64,000 nt of DNA, from assembly GCF_019492055.1 (NCBI RefSeq), contig NZ_JAICBX010000002.1, positions 1,302,001 to 1,366,000 of the forward strand, given 5' to 3'. Each line of letters starts with the position of its first letter. Within the stretch, counting starts at the first letter, position 1. The notes below the pieces were generated by a model. The model saw only the letters and a list, made by a program, of their open reading frames with translations, was not told the origin of the DNA and searched no databases. This DNA comes from Flavimaribacter sediminis (GTDB lineage: Bacteria; Pseudomonadota; Alphaproteobacteria; Rhizobiales; Rhizobiaceae). This document shows, piece after piece, positions 29,172 through 38,340 of the stretch. A program made the translations under genes and the position numbers.

Positions 29172-30440
29172 TCAGTGGGCGCCCGATTTGCGAAACGGTT
29201 TGGCCGAACGAATGACCGGTTCGGATTCCGCAGCAAGGTTTCGGGCCTTTATCCTGCGGGCGTAGAGCCGGCCGAGCGGCGCCGCCGTCAAACCGTGTAG
29301 AAGCGCGCTGATCCACACGGCGTTGATTGCGATGTAGAGAACAGGTTCGGCGTATCCGGCGTCGATTTGCGGCACCACGAGCAGTGCAAACAGCGCTGTA
29401 GCGAGGCCGCGGGGACCGAACCAGCCGAAAAACAGGCGTGTTTCGGGAGACGCGTCTGTTCCAATCAGCGATATCCATATCGAAACCGGCCGCACGACAA
29501 AAAAGCTGACCAGAACAATCGCTACAGTCGCAAGGTCAAGATGGGCGAGCGCGGCTGGCAAGAGTGCAAGTCCGAGCAGGAAAAACGCCGCCCAGCTCAG
29601 CAATTGACCCTCGCTTTCGGTAAATTCGTAGATGAAGGCGCTTGCGTTCTTGACGATATTGCCAAAGCAGAGGCCGGCGATAAACGCAGCGATGAAACCA
29701 TTTCCGCCAATGAGTGATGCAGCGAAATAGGACGTCATGGCCAGTGACAGCGTGCCAATGCCTTCATAGGGATCGGTGGCGAGACGCCGTCTTTTCGCCC
29801 ACAGGAGGAGCAATCCGCCGGCGCAGCCTATGACAATGCCGGTGAGTGGTCCGAGCGTCAGCTGACGCGTCATAAAGGCGATCCAGTTAACGTCGGCGCG
29901 TTCGGTCGCTTCCGCGGCGAGGCTGGCGAAAAGCAGCACTGCGGGCAGGGCTATCCCGTCATTCAGACCGCTTTCGACCGTCAGGGCCCTTCGGGGGCGC
30001 TCTGGAATGTCCGGATTGGTCACAACTGATAGTCCCAGGGCGGCGTCGGTCGGGGTGAGGATCGCCGCGACCAACGCTACGGCGAATATCGGCCAACCGG
30101 GCAGGAACGGCAGTGCCGCCAATGCGCCGAGAAAAATGCAAAGCGGAAGTCCAACGACCAGCATCCGGACCGGCCAGACATGCCGCCGGCGCAGGGCAGA
30201 CAGGTTGGTTTGCGCCGCGTCCAGAAAAAGCAGCACGATAAGGGCGATTTCGGCCACCAGATGCAGAGCTTCGTGCGCGCCTGCCCCTGACATGACGCCG
30301 GTCGAAGCCATGGCAAGACCGAAGCCGATACACAACATCGGCGCCGTCAGAACGGTCTTCGTCAACCGGTTGGCGACGACCGCAAGACCGAGTGCGAACA
30401 GGCTGACGATCAAAAATCCGATGATTTCGCTTTCGGGCAT
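29172..30440 (-). CDS. CPA1-type cation:proton antiporter (NhaP-like)
   Basis: This 422-aa protein has about 12 hydrophobic helices. The PTDAALGLSVV stretch and ESGLNDGIALP (the ND-type ion-binding motif of CPA1 antiporters) support a Na+/H+ or K+/H+ exchanger in the inner membrane. There is no C-terminal TrkA domain, only a short basic tail. It is a single gene, starting in the direction of the enoyl-CoA hydratase. The ion is not determinable. It may relate to osmotic adaptation along with the solute genes nearby, but that is inference only. Confidence 0.88.
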   Translation of the reverse strand: MPESEIIGFLIVSLFALGLAVVANRLTKTVLTAPMLCIGFGLAMASTGVMSGAGAHEALHLVAEIALIVLLFLDAAQTNLSALRRRHVWPVRMLVVGLPLCIFLGALAALPFLPGWPIFAVALVAAILTPTDAALGLSVVTNPDIPERPRRALTVESGLNDGIALPAVLLFASLAAEATERADVNWIAFMTRQLTLGPLTGIVIGCAGGLLLLWAKRRRLATDPYEGIGTLSLAMTSYFAASLIGGNGFIAAFIAGLCFGNIVKNASAFIYEFTESEGQLLSWAAFFLLGLALLPAALAHLDLATVAIVLVSFFVVRPVSIWISLIGTDASPETRLFFGWFGPRGLATALFALLVVPQIDAGYAEPVLYIAINAVWISALLHGLTAAPLGRLYARRIKARNLAAESEPVIRSAKPFRKSGAH

Positions 30441-30668
30441 GGCGCAACGGAACCCGGTTTACCAAAGGCGTACATACGACATTTTTAAGCGTCAGCAAAT
30501 CTATCGGTCTCCTTTTGGAGACAGCATGGTTATCGAATGACCGTTTTCGTTTGGACGGCGCCTTGTTGCGCTACGGCAAGAACGGTATCGAGAATTTAGT
30601 CGCCGGCTCATGCGAACGGAAACAGTCCTTTCAACTCTGGGAATTGCGCAAACGGACCGTCGTCGCAC

Positions 30669-31445
30669 CTACTCGCTGCGGCGTTCCAGCCAGGCATCGA
30701 GTTTCTCCGCCGTGTTCTCGCTGCGGGCAAGCACTGCGAACTGGTCCTTCTCAATCAAAAGCCCTTCGACGGTAGTCGTTTCCAGTCCGCCCGCCACTGC
30801 TCTCAGGATCGATGAGATGGTCAGCGGTTCATGCGCAATGATCGCGAGAGCCAGTTCGATGGCAGCGTCGATCAGGTTGTGGTCGGGAACGATCCGGTTG
30901 ATCAGGCCGATTGCTAGTGCCTGCTCCGGAGAGAAAGGCTCTCCGGTCAGCAGCAGTTCCAGCGCCCGCTTGCGTCCGGCGAGGCGGGGCAGTCGCTGGG
31001 TTCCGCCAAATGTCGGCGCAATTCCGATCCTGACTTCCGGTTTGGCGAAGAGCGCGCTTTCGGCGGCGATCGCCAGATGCGCAGCTTCGGTTATCTCGCA
31101 GCCGCCGCCAAAGGCGACGCCGTTGACGGCCGCGATCACCGGCTTCGAAAATGCCTCGATCCGCGCCGTCATGGCCTGTCCGCGCCGGACGAAGTCCCGG
31201 GTGGCTATTTCGGCGCCTTGGCGCAGGCTTTCGCGGAACTCAGCGATGTCCGCCCCGGCCGAAAAGGCCCGATCGCCAGCGCCGGTCATCACAACCGCCC
31301 TCAAGTCATTGTCGCCTTCGATATCATCGAGCCGGTTGCACAGGCAGTCGTTGAGCGCATAGCACAGGGCATTCAGTTTCTCAGGCCTGTTTAACCGCAA
31401 CAGGGCGATTGGCCCGTTCCGCTCCATCGTTACAAGGTGTTCCAT
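30669..31445 (-). CDS. Enoyl-CoA hydratase/isomerase family protein
   Basis: This 258-aa crotonase-fold protein starts MEHLVTMERNGPIALLRLNR. The oxyanion-hole segments are DRAFSAGADIAEF and AVNGVAFGGGCEI, and the two acidic positions of classical hydratases fall around AIAAESALFAKPEVRIGI (Glu present). It probably hydrates enoyl-CoA or acts on a related acyl-CoA in fatty- or aromatic-acid breakdown. The open frame extends upstream to 31754, but this would run through the TetR gene; ATG 31445 is the family start. It is divergent from tetR with a shared operator between them. Confidence 0.88.
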   Translation of the reverse strand: MEHLVTMERNGPIALLRLNRPEKLNALCYALNDCLCNRLDDIEGDNDLRAVVMTGAGDRAFSAGADIAEFRESLRQGAEIATRDFVRRGQAMTARIEAFSKPVIAAVNGVAFGGGCEITEAAHLAIAAESALFAKPEVRIGIAPTFGGTQRLPRLAGRKRALELLLTGEPFSPEQALAIGLINRIVPDHNLIDAAIELALAIIAHEPLTISSILRAVAGGLETTTVEGLLIEKDQFAVLARSENTAEKLDAWLERRSE

Positions 31446-31500
31446 GGTCGTTTTACGATCCTCTCTATTGTTGGAGAGGCTACGGGGGAGACGCTTGCTA

Positions 31501-31522
31501 GTAAACTCACTGGTGAGTATAC
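31501..31522. promoter_or_regulatory. Palindromic operator between enoyl-CoA hydratase and tetR
   Basis: Two 10-bp arms, GTAAACTCAC and GTGAGTATAC, flank a TG centre. The inner 6 bp (ACTCAC/GTGAGT) are perfectly inverted and 9 of 10 arm positions match. It ends 7 bp before the tetR ATG and lies 56 bp from the divergent hydratase start, a typical autoregulatory TetR operator position. Confidence 0.75.
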
Positions 31523-31529
31523 ATACTGG

Positions 31530-32123
31530 ATGCCGAGAGACAGCGCGAAAACCCGGGAATCGATTGTGAAGGCGGCCAGCGCGCTCTTCTATTCGCATGG
31601 CGTTCGCGCCAGCAATCTCGACAGGATCGCCGAGAAGGCAGGTGTGACCAAGCGCACCGTGTATTATCATTTCACCAGCAAGGACGAGCTGATCGAGGCC
31701 TATCTGACGGCGCGCGACGGACCGAACCTGGCCGCCATGAAAAGCTGGTTCCATGAGCGGGGCAATGATCCCGCAAGCGGCGTAAGAGCCGTCTTTTCAG
31801 GCATGAAGGACGCCTCGCAACACCGACTATGGCGCGGTTGCGGTTATCTGAGGACGGCCGGGGAACTGGCGAACATGCCTGGCCATCCGGCGATCAAGGC
31901 GGCGTCGCTTCACAAGAAGAATGTAGAAGCATGGCTGGCAGAGGAGTTTTGCGCGGCCGGAATCGACAACGCCGATACCCTTGCGCGGCAGGTAACGCTA
32001 CTCATGGACGGGGCTTTTTCCGTCATGCTTGTTCATCATGACCCCGACTACATCGAACAGGCGGGAGAGGCGGCTGCGGCGCTGATCGAAAAATCCATGC
32101 ACACCGTTTCAGCCGGCGGGTGA
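31530..32123 (+). CDS. TetR family transcriptional regulator
   Basis: The 197-aa protein has the N-terminal TetR helix-turn-helix (SIVKAASALFYSHGVRASNL, then DRIAEKAGVTKRTVYYHF) and an all-helical ligand-binding C-terminus. I chose ATG 31530, since the longer frame from 31437 would overlap the divergent gene and the operator. The immediately upstream palindrome indicates autoregulation and control of the divergent enoyl-CoA hydratase. The inducer is probably an acyl-CoA or small hydrophobic acid, but this is inference. The acyl-adenylating enzyme converging on it may be part of the same regulon. Confidence 0.88.
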   Translation: MPRDSAKTRESIVKAASALFYSHGVRASNLDRIAEKAGVTKRTVYYHFTSKDELIEAYLTARDGPNLAAMKSWFHERGNDPASGVRAVFSGMKDASQHRLWRGCGYLRTAGELANMPGHPAIKAASLHKKNVEAWLAEEFCAAGIDNADTLARQVTLLMDGAFSVMLVHHDPDYIEQAGEAAAALIEKSMHTVSAGG

Positions 32124-32240
32124 TAGCCGGCGAAAAGGACCTTGAAGGCGATGAGCCGATTCGCCGATCGCCGTCAAGATTGCCATTGGCGGGCTTGCGA
32201 CGCCCGTCGACCCGATGGTCGCCGGGAAGCGTGCGGTCGG

Positions 32241-33728
32241 TCAGACTGCTTCGCCGGTAAACATTGCGACCAGTTTTTTCTTTTCGACCTTGCCGTTGTT
32301 GTTGCGTGGCAGTTCGTCGATCAGCCTGAATTCGCGCGGGCACTTGTCCGCGCTGATATTAGCGCGTGCGAAAACGCCGAGCTTTTCGACCGTCAGCGTG
32401 TCAGTTGAGGAGACAACGAAGGCGGCGACTTCCTCGCCGGAAGTTTCCGAGGGATAGCCGATAACGGCGGCTTCCTTCACCTCCGGATGTCGAAGGAGCG
32501 TGTGTTCGATCTCGCGCGGGAAAACATTGACGCCGTTGCGAATAATCAAATCCGACGCCCGGCCCGTCAGAACCAGGAAACCATCCCCGTCGATATAGCC
32601 GAGATCGCCGGGTATGGCCCATCCATCAGCGATGCGGTCGGAGTTCTCGCGCTCCTCCCCGATGATCTCGTCGGCGATGCAGGGAGATCTGATCATGATC
32701 AACCCGTTTTCACCCGTCGGCAGGGATTCGCCATCGGCGCCGGCGATACGGATATGTGTCAGCACATGCGGCTTGCCGACGGAGTTCGGATTCTTCAACA
32801 CGTCCTCGCCGGACAGCTCTGAAATCATGGGGCAGCAGATGCTCGAACCATAATCGACACGGTAGCCCGGCGTCAGTTCCTTGTGGGCCCGAACACTGTG
32901 TTCCGGCGGCACGGCTGCGCCTGCGACCGTCAGAGCTCGCAGGTCCGGAAACATGGGAGTGTCTCTGCCGGACGATATTTCAAGCATGCCCGCAAGCTGC
33001 GGCGGCACGATGAAGGCGGCGCGCGCCTTCAGTTCGACAAAGGCTTCGGCGACTTCCGCCGCTGAAGACAGGATAGGCAGGAAATGCACGGTTCCGCCGT
33101 CCATCAGATGAAAGAGGGTGTGGATCTGCGGAGCGGTATAACCAAGAGGCAGGGAGCAAACGAAAACGCCGCCGCTGTAGCCAAGCGAACTCGTGCGGTG
33201 CGCAAGATACCGGTTCAGGAATGTGTTGTGACCAACGGCGATTCCCTGCGGCGAACCGGTCGTGCCCGAGGTCAACGCAATGATGGCTGGATGATGCGCG
33301 GTCACCGCCTCGTACTCGGCGCTGTCCATGGCGGCGATCTCGTTGCGCCAGCCTTGTTTTGCCAGCACGGATTCATATTCCGGTTCAGCGGGCGTTCCGC
33401 GCAATTCGATAATGGCGCGGATACTGAAGTTTTTCGCGCTCGAATTCTTTTCCCCAGGCTTGGCGCGGAAGTCGAGCAGCATGGCTGAAGCGCCGATCAT
33501 CCATAGCGCGAGAGCGGCTGCAACCGTCTCTTCCGGTCTCTGGAGCGCGACGCCGACCCGGTCGCCCGCGCCTATACCGCGGTCCTTCAGGTAACGGGCG
33601 CCTTGGGACGCCAGGGCGACAAGGTCGCTGAACGACATGACGACCTCGTCGGAAACGATCGCCTTGCGGTCGGGAAAACGCTTGGCCACGCCGGTAAAAA
33701 CGTCGGCCAGATTCATTGCTGTAGTCAT
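32241..33728 (-). CDS. Class I adenylate-forming enzyme (acyl-CoA ligase-like)
   Basis: This 495-aa ANL-superfamily enzyme activates a carboxylic acid with ATP. The P-loop is IIALTSGTTGSPQGIAVGH (with Gln in place of the usual Lys), the A8 hinge region contains DGDGFLVLTGRASDLIIRNG, and the C-terminal catalytic lysine is in NNNGKVEKKKL. The substrate is unknown; length and architecture fit medium-chain or aromatic acyl-CoA ligases. It converges on tetR with a 117-bp spacer. The P-loop Lys-to-Gln change is seen in some family members and does not by itself mean inactivity. Confidence 0.83.
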   Translation of the reverse strand: MTTAMNLADVFTGVAKRFPDRKAIVSDEVVMSFSDLVALASQGARYLKDRGIGAGDRVGVALQRPEETVAAALALWMIGASAMLLDFRAKPGEKNSSAKNFSIRAIIELRGTPAEPEYESVLAKQGWRNEIAAMDSAEYEAVTAHHPAIIALTSGTTGSPQGIAVGHNTFLNRYLAHRTSSLGYSGGVFVCSLPLGYTAPQIHTLFHLMDGGTVHFLPILSSAAEVAEAFVELKARAAFIVPPQLAGMLEISSGRDTPMFPDLRALTVAGAAVPPEHSVRAHKELTPGYRVDYGSSICCPMISELSGEDVLKNPNSVGKPHVLTHIRIAGADGESLPTGENGLIMIRSPCIADEIIGEERENSDRIADGWAIPGDLGYIDGDGFLVLTGRASDLIIRNGVNVFPREIEHTLLRHPEVKEAAVIGYPSETSGEEVAAFVVSSTDTLTVEKLGVFARANISADKCPREFRLIDELPRNNNGKVEKKKLVAMFTGEAV

Positions 33729-34160
33729 TCTGCTGCTCCAGATTCCTTCGGCCCGGGCGCGCCGGATTGCCGGTTAACGGGTTTGTTCCTTCGATGGAGA
33801 AGAAAAGTCAACGGATAACTCGCATTCGAATTTCCGATAAAAAGGTCATTGCGGGAGGCGTCGGAGGAAGTTCTGGATCAAATCTCAGGACTGAGAAAAC
33901 GGAGAATTGCTTCCTCATTTGCGCGATCGCAGCTCAATTTCGCCAATCTTAGCAAGAAAAAACGAAGCATATCCAGCTTATCCAGCGCAATCTGGTATCC
34001 GGTGAGAATATCGCTTTAAGGTATGTAATACAAGCAATCCACAGCGCGCGGTTCGAAGACCCCAATGATCTTCAACAAACTTGCATTCAAACGTATTGTC
34101 GGTAACAACGCTGTGAAACCTAACGCGAAGACAAGATGAAGCTCAGCGGACAGGTGCAAG
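33729..34160. other. Noncoding region before the halogenase gene
   Basis: These 432 bp separate the divergent acyl-adenylating enzyme and the halogenase-like gene. Only short non-family open frames are present. The 33900-34130 stretch is visibly richer in A and T than the surrounding genes and probably contains the halogenase promoter and possible regulator sites. I could not identify a confident -35/-10 pair. Confidence 0.5.
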
Positions 34161-35942
34161 GTGAAGAACTCGGAATACAATAGTTCACATTTCGATGTTG
34201 TTGTTTGCGGAGCGGGACTGGCTGGCCTGGCCTTTGCCCGTCAGCTCAGACTGGAGCAACCCGAACGCTCGATCGCACTTCTCGATCCGCTGACGCCGCC
34301 GATTCCCGACGCGATCTGGAAGGTAGGAGAATCAACGGTTGAATTCGGGTCGCACTATCTGGCCGGATTTCTGCAGCTTCAGGACTATCTGGACAAGACG
34401 CAGCTGAAGAAGCTCGGACTTCGATTCTTTTTTTCAAACGATGGATCTCCGAACAACGGAACCCTGGCGTCCCGGCCGGAGTTTGGGCTTTCGGATTTTG
34501 CCGAGTTTCCGACCTATCAGATTGATCGGGGCATTCTCGAGCGCGACATGCGGGATATGGCCCGCGCCGAAGGCACGGTCTTTCTGGAAGGTTGTCAGGT
34601 ACGTAAGGTCGAACTTTCCGACGAAGGCGGCGCGCACAGGATCACCTTTACCGACACCACCGAAGCGGCTGGCGCGGACGGCGCCCTGACCGCCCGCTGG
34701 GTCGTTGACGCGACCGGTCGCCGGCAGTTGCTCCAACGCCAGCTCAAACTGAAACTACCGCATGAGGGCGAGGCGTGCTCCAGCGTCTGGTTCCGGATTG
34801 CGGGTCGTGTGGATGTTGATGACCTGGTCCCGCAGAATAATAGCGAATGGCACGACCGGGTGCCGGAAGCCAGGCGGTATTTTTCAACCAATCATCTGTG
34901 CGGCGCCGGATATTGGGTATGGATCATTCCGCTCAGCAGCGATGTGACGAGCATCGGGATCGTGGCGCGCGATGATATGCATCCATTCGACACATACAAC
35001 ACGCGAGAAAAAGCGATTGAGTGGCTGAAAGGCTTCGAACCGGAGTTCGGCGCCTATCTCGACGGGCAGGAGATGCTCGATTTCAAGTTCATGAAGGAAT
35101 ACAGCTATTCCAGCAGCAAGGTCTTTTCCGAGGACCGTTGGGCTTGCGTCGGAGAGGCGGCGGTATTCGCCGATCCGTTTTATTCACCGGGCACCGATCT
35201 GATCGCGATCGCAAATACGATGACGGTGGACATGATCCGGCGGGACTTCGAGGGCAAGCACGATGTGGATCGAATTCAGTACTACAGCGACTATCTGATC
35301 GAGCTGAACGATGAACTGACGCGCTCCATCCAGCACGGCTACAAATATCTGGGCGACGAAATCGTTTCCGTAGCGCGTGGTTTGTGGGACTACTCTGCGG
35401 CTTGGGGACATCTGTGTCCCCTGCTTTTCAATCGTGCATTCACCGACGATGAAAAGCAGCAGGCGATGCAGCCGCGCGGCGTCCTTCCATTATTTGTCAT
35501 CTCCGTTTTCATGCGCCGTCTCCTTGATGAATGGCTGCAGCATAGGCAGTCAAATGGCGGCCGCCTGACCTTTGATTTCGTCAACTACCTAAACATTGAA
35601 TGGCTGGCCGAACATCGAAGGTCGAACCTGAAGGAACAGGAAAGCCTCGAAGCGCTGGGCGCCCTCTACCGCTCGAACATGGAGTTGCACGAAGAACTGA
35701 TTCAGGCCCTGTTCCTGATTGCGGTCGAGGACGTGCATCCTGAACATCTCGATCGCCTGAAGGACGTCGAATGGATGAACGTCCAGAAACTGACGCTCGA
35801 TCCTACGAAATGGGAAAGCTCGGGTATGTTCAAGCCGCGAACCAAACCGCGGCCCTTCCGGCACCTGTATAAGGAACTTCGGAGTTGGCTCAAGCCGCGG
35901 GAGATCGAGCTGCAGACGGAACGCGAGGCGCTTGCAGTGTGA
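34161..35942 (+). CDS. Flavin-dependent halogenase-like FAD oxidoreductase
   Basis: This 593-aa protein has an N-terminal FAD-binding motif, VVCGAGLAGLAFARQL, and GESTVEFG, which corresponds to the GExT loop. It keeps both sequence marks used for flavin-dependent halogenases: WxWxIP (YWVWIIPL, about residue 251) and FxxPxxSxG (FADPFYSPG, about residue 336). A Lys-rich segment, TQLKKLGLRFFF, aligns by eye with the halogenase catalytic-lysine region. The C-terminal ~200 residues are helical and longer than in the tryptophan halogenases. Such enzymes need reduced FAD from a separate reductase; none is adjacent, nor are biosynthetic genes. The start is GTG with AGG upstream. Non-halogenating monooxygenase remains possible. 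Confidence 0.75.
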   Translation: MKNSEYNSSHFDVVVCGAGLAGLAFARQLRLEQPERSIALLDPLTPPIPDAIWKVGESTVEFGSHYLAGFLQLQDYLDKTQLKKLGLRFFFSNDGSPNNGTLASRPEFGLSDFAEFPTYQIDRGILERDMRDMARAEGTVFLEGCQVRKVELSDEGGAHRITFTDTTEAAGADGALTARWVVDATGRRQLLQRQLKLKLPHEGEACSSVWFRIAGRVDVDDLVPQNNSEWHDRVPEARRYFSTNHLCGAGYWVWIIPLSSDVTSIGIVARDDMHPFDTYNTREKAIEWLKGFEPEFGAYLDGQEMLDFKFMKEYSYSSSKVFSEDRWACVGEAAVFADPFYSPGTDLIAIANTMTVDMIRRDFEGKHDVDRIQYYSDYLIELNDELTRSIQHGYKYLGDEIVSVARGLWDYSAAWGHLCPLLFNRAFTDDEKQQAMQPRGVLPLFVISVFMRRLLDEWLQHRQSNGGRLTFDFVNYLNIEWLAEHRRSNLKEQESLEALGALYRSNMELHEELIQALFLIAVEDVHPEHLDRLKDVEWMNVQKLTLDPTKWESSGMFKPRTKPRPFRHLYKELRSWLKPREIELQTEREALAV

Positions 35943-36053
35943 CGCAGACGGCGGATCGCGTTGTCTGGCTCAGATGAATGCGTTCGTTGTGCTCAGCCGG
36001 CTAGCGCTATGACGAAAGCGTAAATAGATTTTATACCGGCTTCCGTGATAAAA

Positions 36054-36082
36054 GGCGCCTGATGGACATCAGGGCCGCTTTT
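36054..36082 (+). terminator. Possible terminator after the halogenase-like gene
   Basis: CCTGATG/CATCAGG is a perfect 7-bp inverted repeat with GGCG and GCCGC flanks that roughly extend the stem, followed by TTTT. It lies about 110 bp after the halogenase stop and 80 bp before the next gene's start. Confidence 0.4.
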
Positions 36083-36160
36083 CCGGTTCAGGTGTCGAGC
36101 GAGGACCGGGCTGGCAGATTTTTTAGCGCGCCCTTAGCCCTCTTTTATCGGGAGACGCCT

Positions 36161-37822
36161 GTGAATCGATTCATTGTTCTTGGATTTATGGCGGCGATCC
36201 TCGCCGCTGCGCCATTGCCGGTCTGGTCGCAGACAATCGAAACCATCATAGAGGAAGACGATGTCTCGGCGATGGCGCCTGATGCGGAGGGCGGCGATCT
36301 CTCCTCATGGTACTACGCCATGCAGAGCCGCCTCAACAATTCGGAAAACCGCCTTGCTTCCGACGAGAAACGCTCATCGCGGCTGGCGTTGTGGTACGAG
36401 CAGCGCGATTACGCGCCGCTCTGGCTGGCTGACGGTCAACCCACCAGGGAGGCCCGCGAAGTCGTTTTCGCCCTGCTCACAGCCTACGAGGACGGGCTCA
36501 ATCCCGCCGAATACGGCGCGGATACGATGTTGACGAAACTCAACAACGGAGACGAGGAGAGCCTGGCCGATTTCGAAGTGTCGCTGTCCTATGCGGTGGC
36601 TCTCTATGGTCAGCATCTGCACAGCGGACGCGTCGAGCCCAATCAGGTCAATCGCGAACTCGTGCTGTTTCCCGAGGAAATTTCGGCGGACAAGATTCTT
36701 GAACGCCTCGCGCAGTCCGATGACGTACTTGCGGAACTGCGTGACTTTTCACCCAATACAGCCCGTTACGACAGGCTGCGGAAACATCTGCAGTCGCTGA
36801 TCGTGACGAAGGCCAAGGGCGGATGGGTGCAGGTTCCGGACGGCGAGACCCTGAAGCCGGGCATGAGCGATCCGCGCGTAGCGGTCCTGCGGGAACGGAT
36901 GATCCAGGAGGGCGAGCTCGAGGAAGGCGTCCATACCGGCGACGCATATGACGGAGCGCTTGTCGACGCAGTCATGGAATTCCAGCGTCGGATGGGCCTT
37001 GAACAGGACGGCGCGATCGGGCCGAACACGTTGACGGAACTCAACACTACGGTTGAGGAACGCATCCGTTTGGTAGAACTCAACCTGGAGCGCCGGCGCT
37101 GGATGCAGGCGAATTTCGGCAATCCCTATGTCTTCGTCAACCTGGCGGACCAGACGGTGAAGTTCGTCAAGGATGAGAAGACCATACATGCGGCTTTGAC
37201 ACAGGTGGGCGCGTCCTATCACAGGACGCCGGTATTCAGCGACCAGATGGAGTATCTGGAGTTCAATCCCTACTGGAACGTGCCCTATTCCATCGCCACG
37301 AAGGAATACCTGCCAAAATTGAAGTCCAACCCTTATGCGCTCAGGGCGCAGAACATCAACGTACTGCGCAACGAAACCGTGGTGGATCCGGGCGGCGTAC
37401 CGTGGAATTCATATTCCCGGGCGAAGTTTCCGGTCAAACTCCGCCAGGAGCCGGGCGCCGGCAATGCGCTTGGGCGGGTCAAGTTCATGTTCCCCAACCA
37501 GTTCAATATCTATCTGCACGACACGCCGTCGAAATCCAAGTTTGACCGGGCTCAACGGTATTTCAGTCATGGCTGCATCCGGGTGCAGGATCCTTTCGAT
37601 CTGGCGGAAGTTATTCTGAAGGATCAGGGCATGACGCGCGCCGAGATCGATCAGATCGTCAATTCCGGCAAGCGGACTGTCGTTCGGCTTGAGGAGCGGA
37701 TTCCTGTTCACGTCGCCTATTTGACCGCCTGGGTCAACAAGGATGGATCTGTGTATTACCGCCGTGACGTCTATGGTCGCGACGAGATCCTCGATGAGGC
37801 TCTGACGGCTGCTACCAATTAG
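36161..37822 (+). CDS. Periplasmic L,D-transpeptidase, YcbB/LdtD-like
   Basis: This 553-aa protein forms 3-3 peptidoglycan cross-links. It has a signal peptide (FIVLGFMAAILAAAPLPVWS), an N-terminal scaffold domain, a peptidoglycan-binding domain (about residues 245-300: DALVDA-type repeat ending GAIGPNTLTELN) and a YkuD catalytic domain with the Cys motif FSHGCIRVQDP. The large size and order match the YcbB/LdtD class, not the small ErfK type. I chose GTG 36161, which has GGAGA 6 bp upstream and begins the signal peptide, over an upstream ATG at 36062. A strong terminator follows. Confidence 0.92.
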   Translation: MNRFIVLGFMAAILAAAPLPVWSQTIETIIEEDDVSAMAPDAEGGDLSSWYYAMQSRLNNSENRLASDEKRSSRLALWYEQRDYAPLWLADGQPTREAREVVFALLTAYEDGLNPAEYGADTMLTKLNNGDEESLADFEVSLSYAVALYGQHLHSGRVEPNQVNRELVLFPEEISADKILERLAQSDDVLAELRDFSPNTARYDRLRKHLQSLIVTKAKGGWVQVPDGETLKPGMSDPRVAVLRERMIQEGELEEGVHTGDAYDGALVDAVMEFQRRMGLEQDGAIGPNTLTELNTTVEERIRLVELNLERRRWMQANFGNPYVFVNLADQTVKFVKDEKTIHAALTQVGASYHRTPVFSDQMEYLEFNPYWNVPYSIATKEYLPKLKSNPYALRAQNINVLRNETVVDPGGVPWNSYSRAKFPVKLRQEPGAGNALGRVKFMFPNQFNIYLHDTPSKSKFDRAQRYFSHGCIRVQDPFDLAEVILKDQGMTRAEIDQIVNSGKRTVVRLEERIPVHVAYLTAWVNKDGSVYYRRDVYGRDEILDEALTAATN

Positions 37823-37848
37823 AGCCTGGGCTTGTTCCGATTGACTAT

Positions 37849-37890
37849 GAAAGGCGTGGCCGCGTCATTGCGTCCACGCCTTTCCCTTTG
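37849..37890 (+). terminator. Terminator after L,D-transpeptidase
   Basis: A perfect 11-bp inverted repeat (GAAAGGCGTGG / CCACGCCTTTC) with a 14-nt loop is followed by CCTTTG, 27 bp after the stop codon. The T tract is short, so termination may be only partly intrinsic. Confidence 0.65.
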
Positions 37891-38340
37891 ATCGCGGATC
37901 AAAGCGGATCGCATTTGACCTTCAGCCAGGTTTGCCTTCGGCTGAGAGGGGAAGTCTGGTCAGCGCTCCTTGCCAAGTCCAATCCGCCGGCGCTCGAAAT
38001 CCCATCGCCAACCAGGCGACCAGCAATTTCCACATGAACTTTCCCGCATGCGACTGATAGCTTGGCGGGGAATCGTCGAATTCGACGCCACTTGGCCTCT
38101 CGCGGATCATCGTTCGGATTTCGATCGACGACTGTTGAAACAGCAAGCAACGCTGATAATCGGTTTCCCTTGCTATTCAAAAGTGACTTTACCGCATCTG
38201 CAGGCAAGAAGGCGCATTTCGGATCCTGGTTTGATCATGCAGGAAGTGTTGCAGAATGTTAAGTTGATATCAAACAATGACTTTGTACGCGCTTGATTTG
38301 GTGTCCAAAGGTAACTGTGAAACGGAAGGCGCTCCTGTTC
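37891..38340. other. Noncoding region, possibly with a degenerate coding remnant
   Basis: No gene of a known family is recognisable in these 450 bp. On the minus strand, around 37940-38100, a short open frame reads QSHAGKFMWKLLVAWLAMGF, which looks more protein-like than the other frames but has no proper start, ribosome binding site or recognised family. It could be a fragment of a decayed gene. The right end must contain the promoter of the alpha/beta hydrolase gene. Confidence 0.35.

Noticed and set aside
31446-31754. Upstream extension of the enoyl-CoA hydratase frame through tetR
   Set aside because: It would run through the operator and the start of the divergent tetR gene; the crotonase fold starts at 31445.
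36062-36160. N-terminal extension of the L,D-transpeptidase frame
   Set aside because: The extension precedes a signal peptide, and GTG 36161 has a well-placed GGAGA.
37899-38207. 102-aa minus-strand open frame after the L,D-transpeptidase gene
   Set aside because: No ribosome binding site, no family resemblance and it overlaps other equally poor frames; only a short patch looks protein-like and is reported as a remnant.
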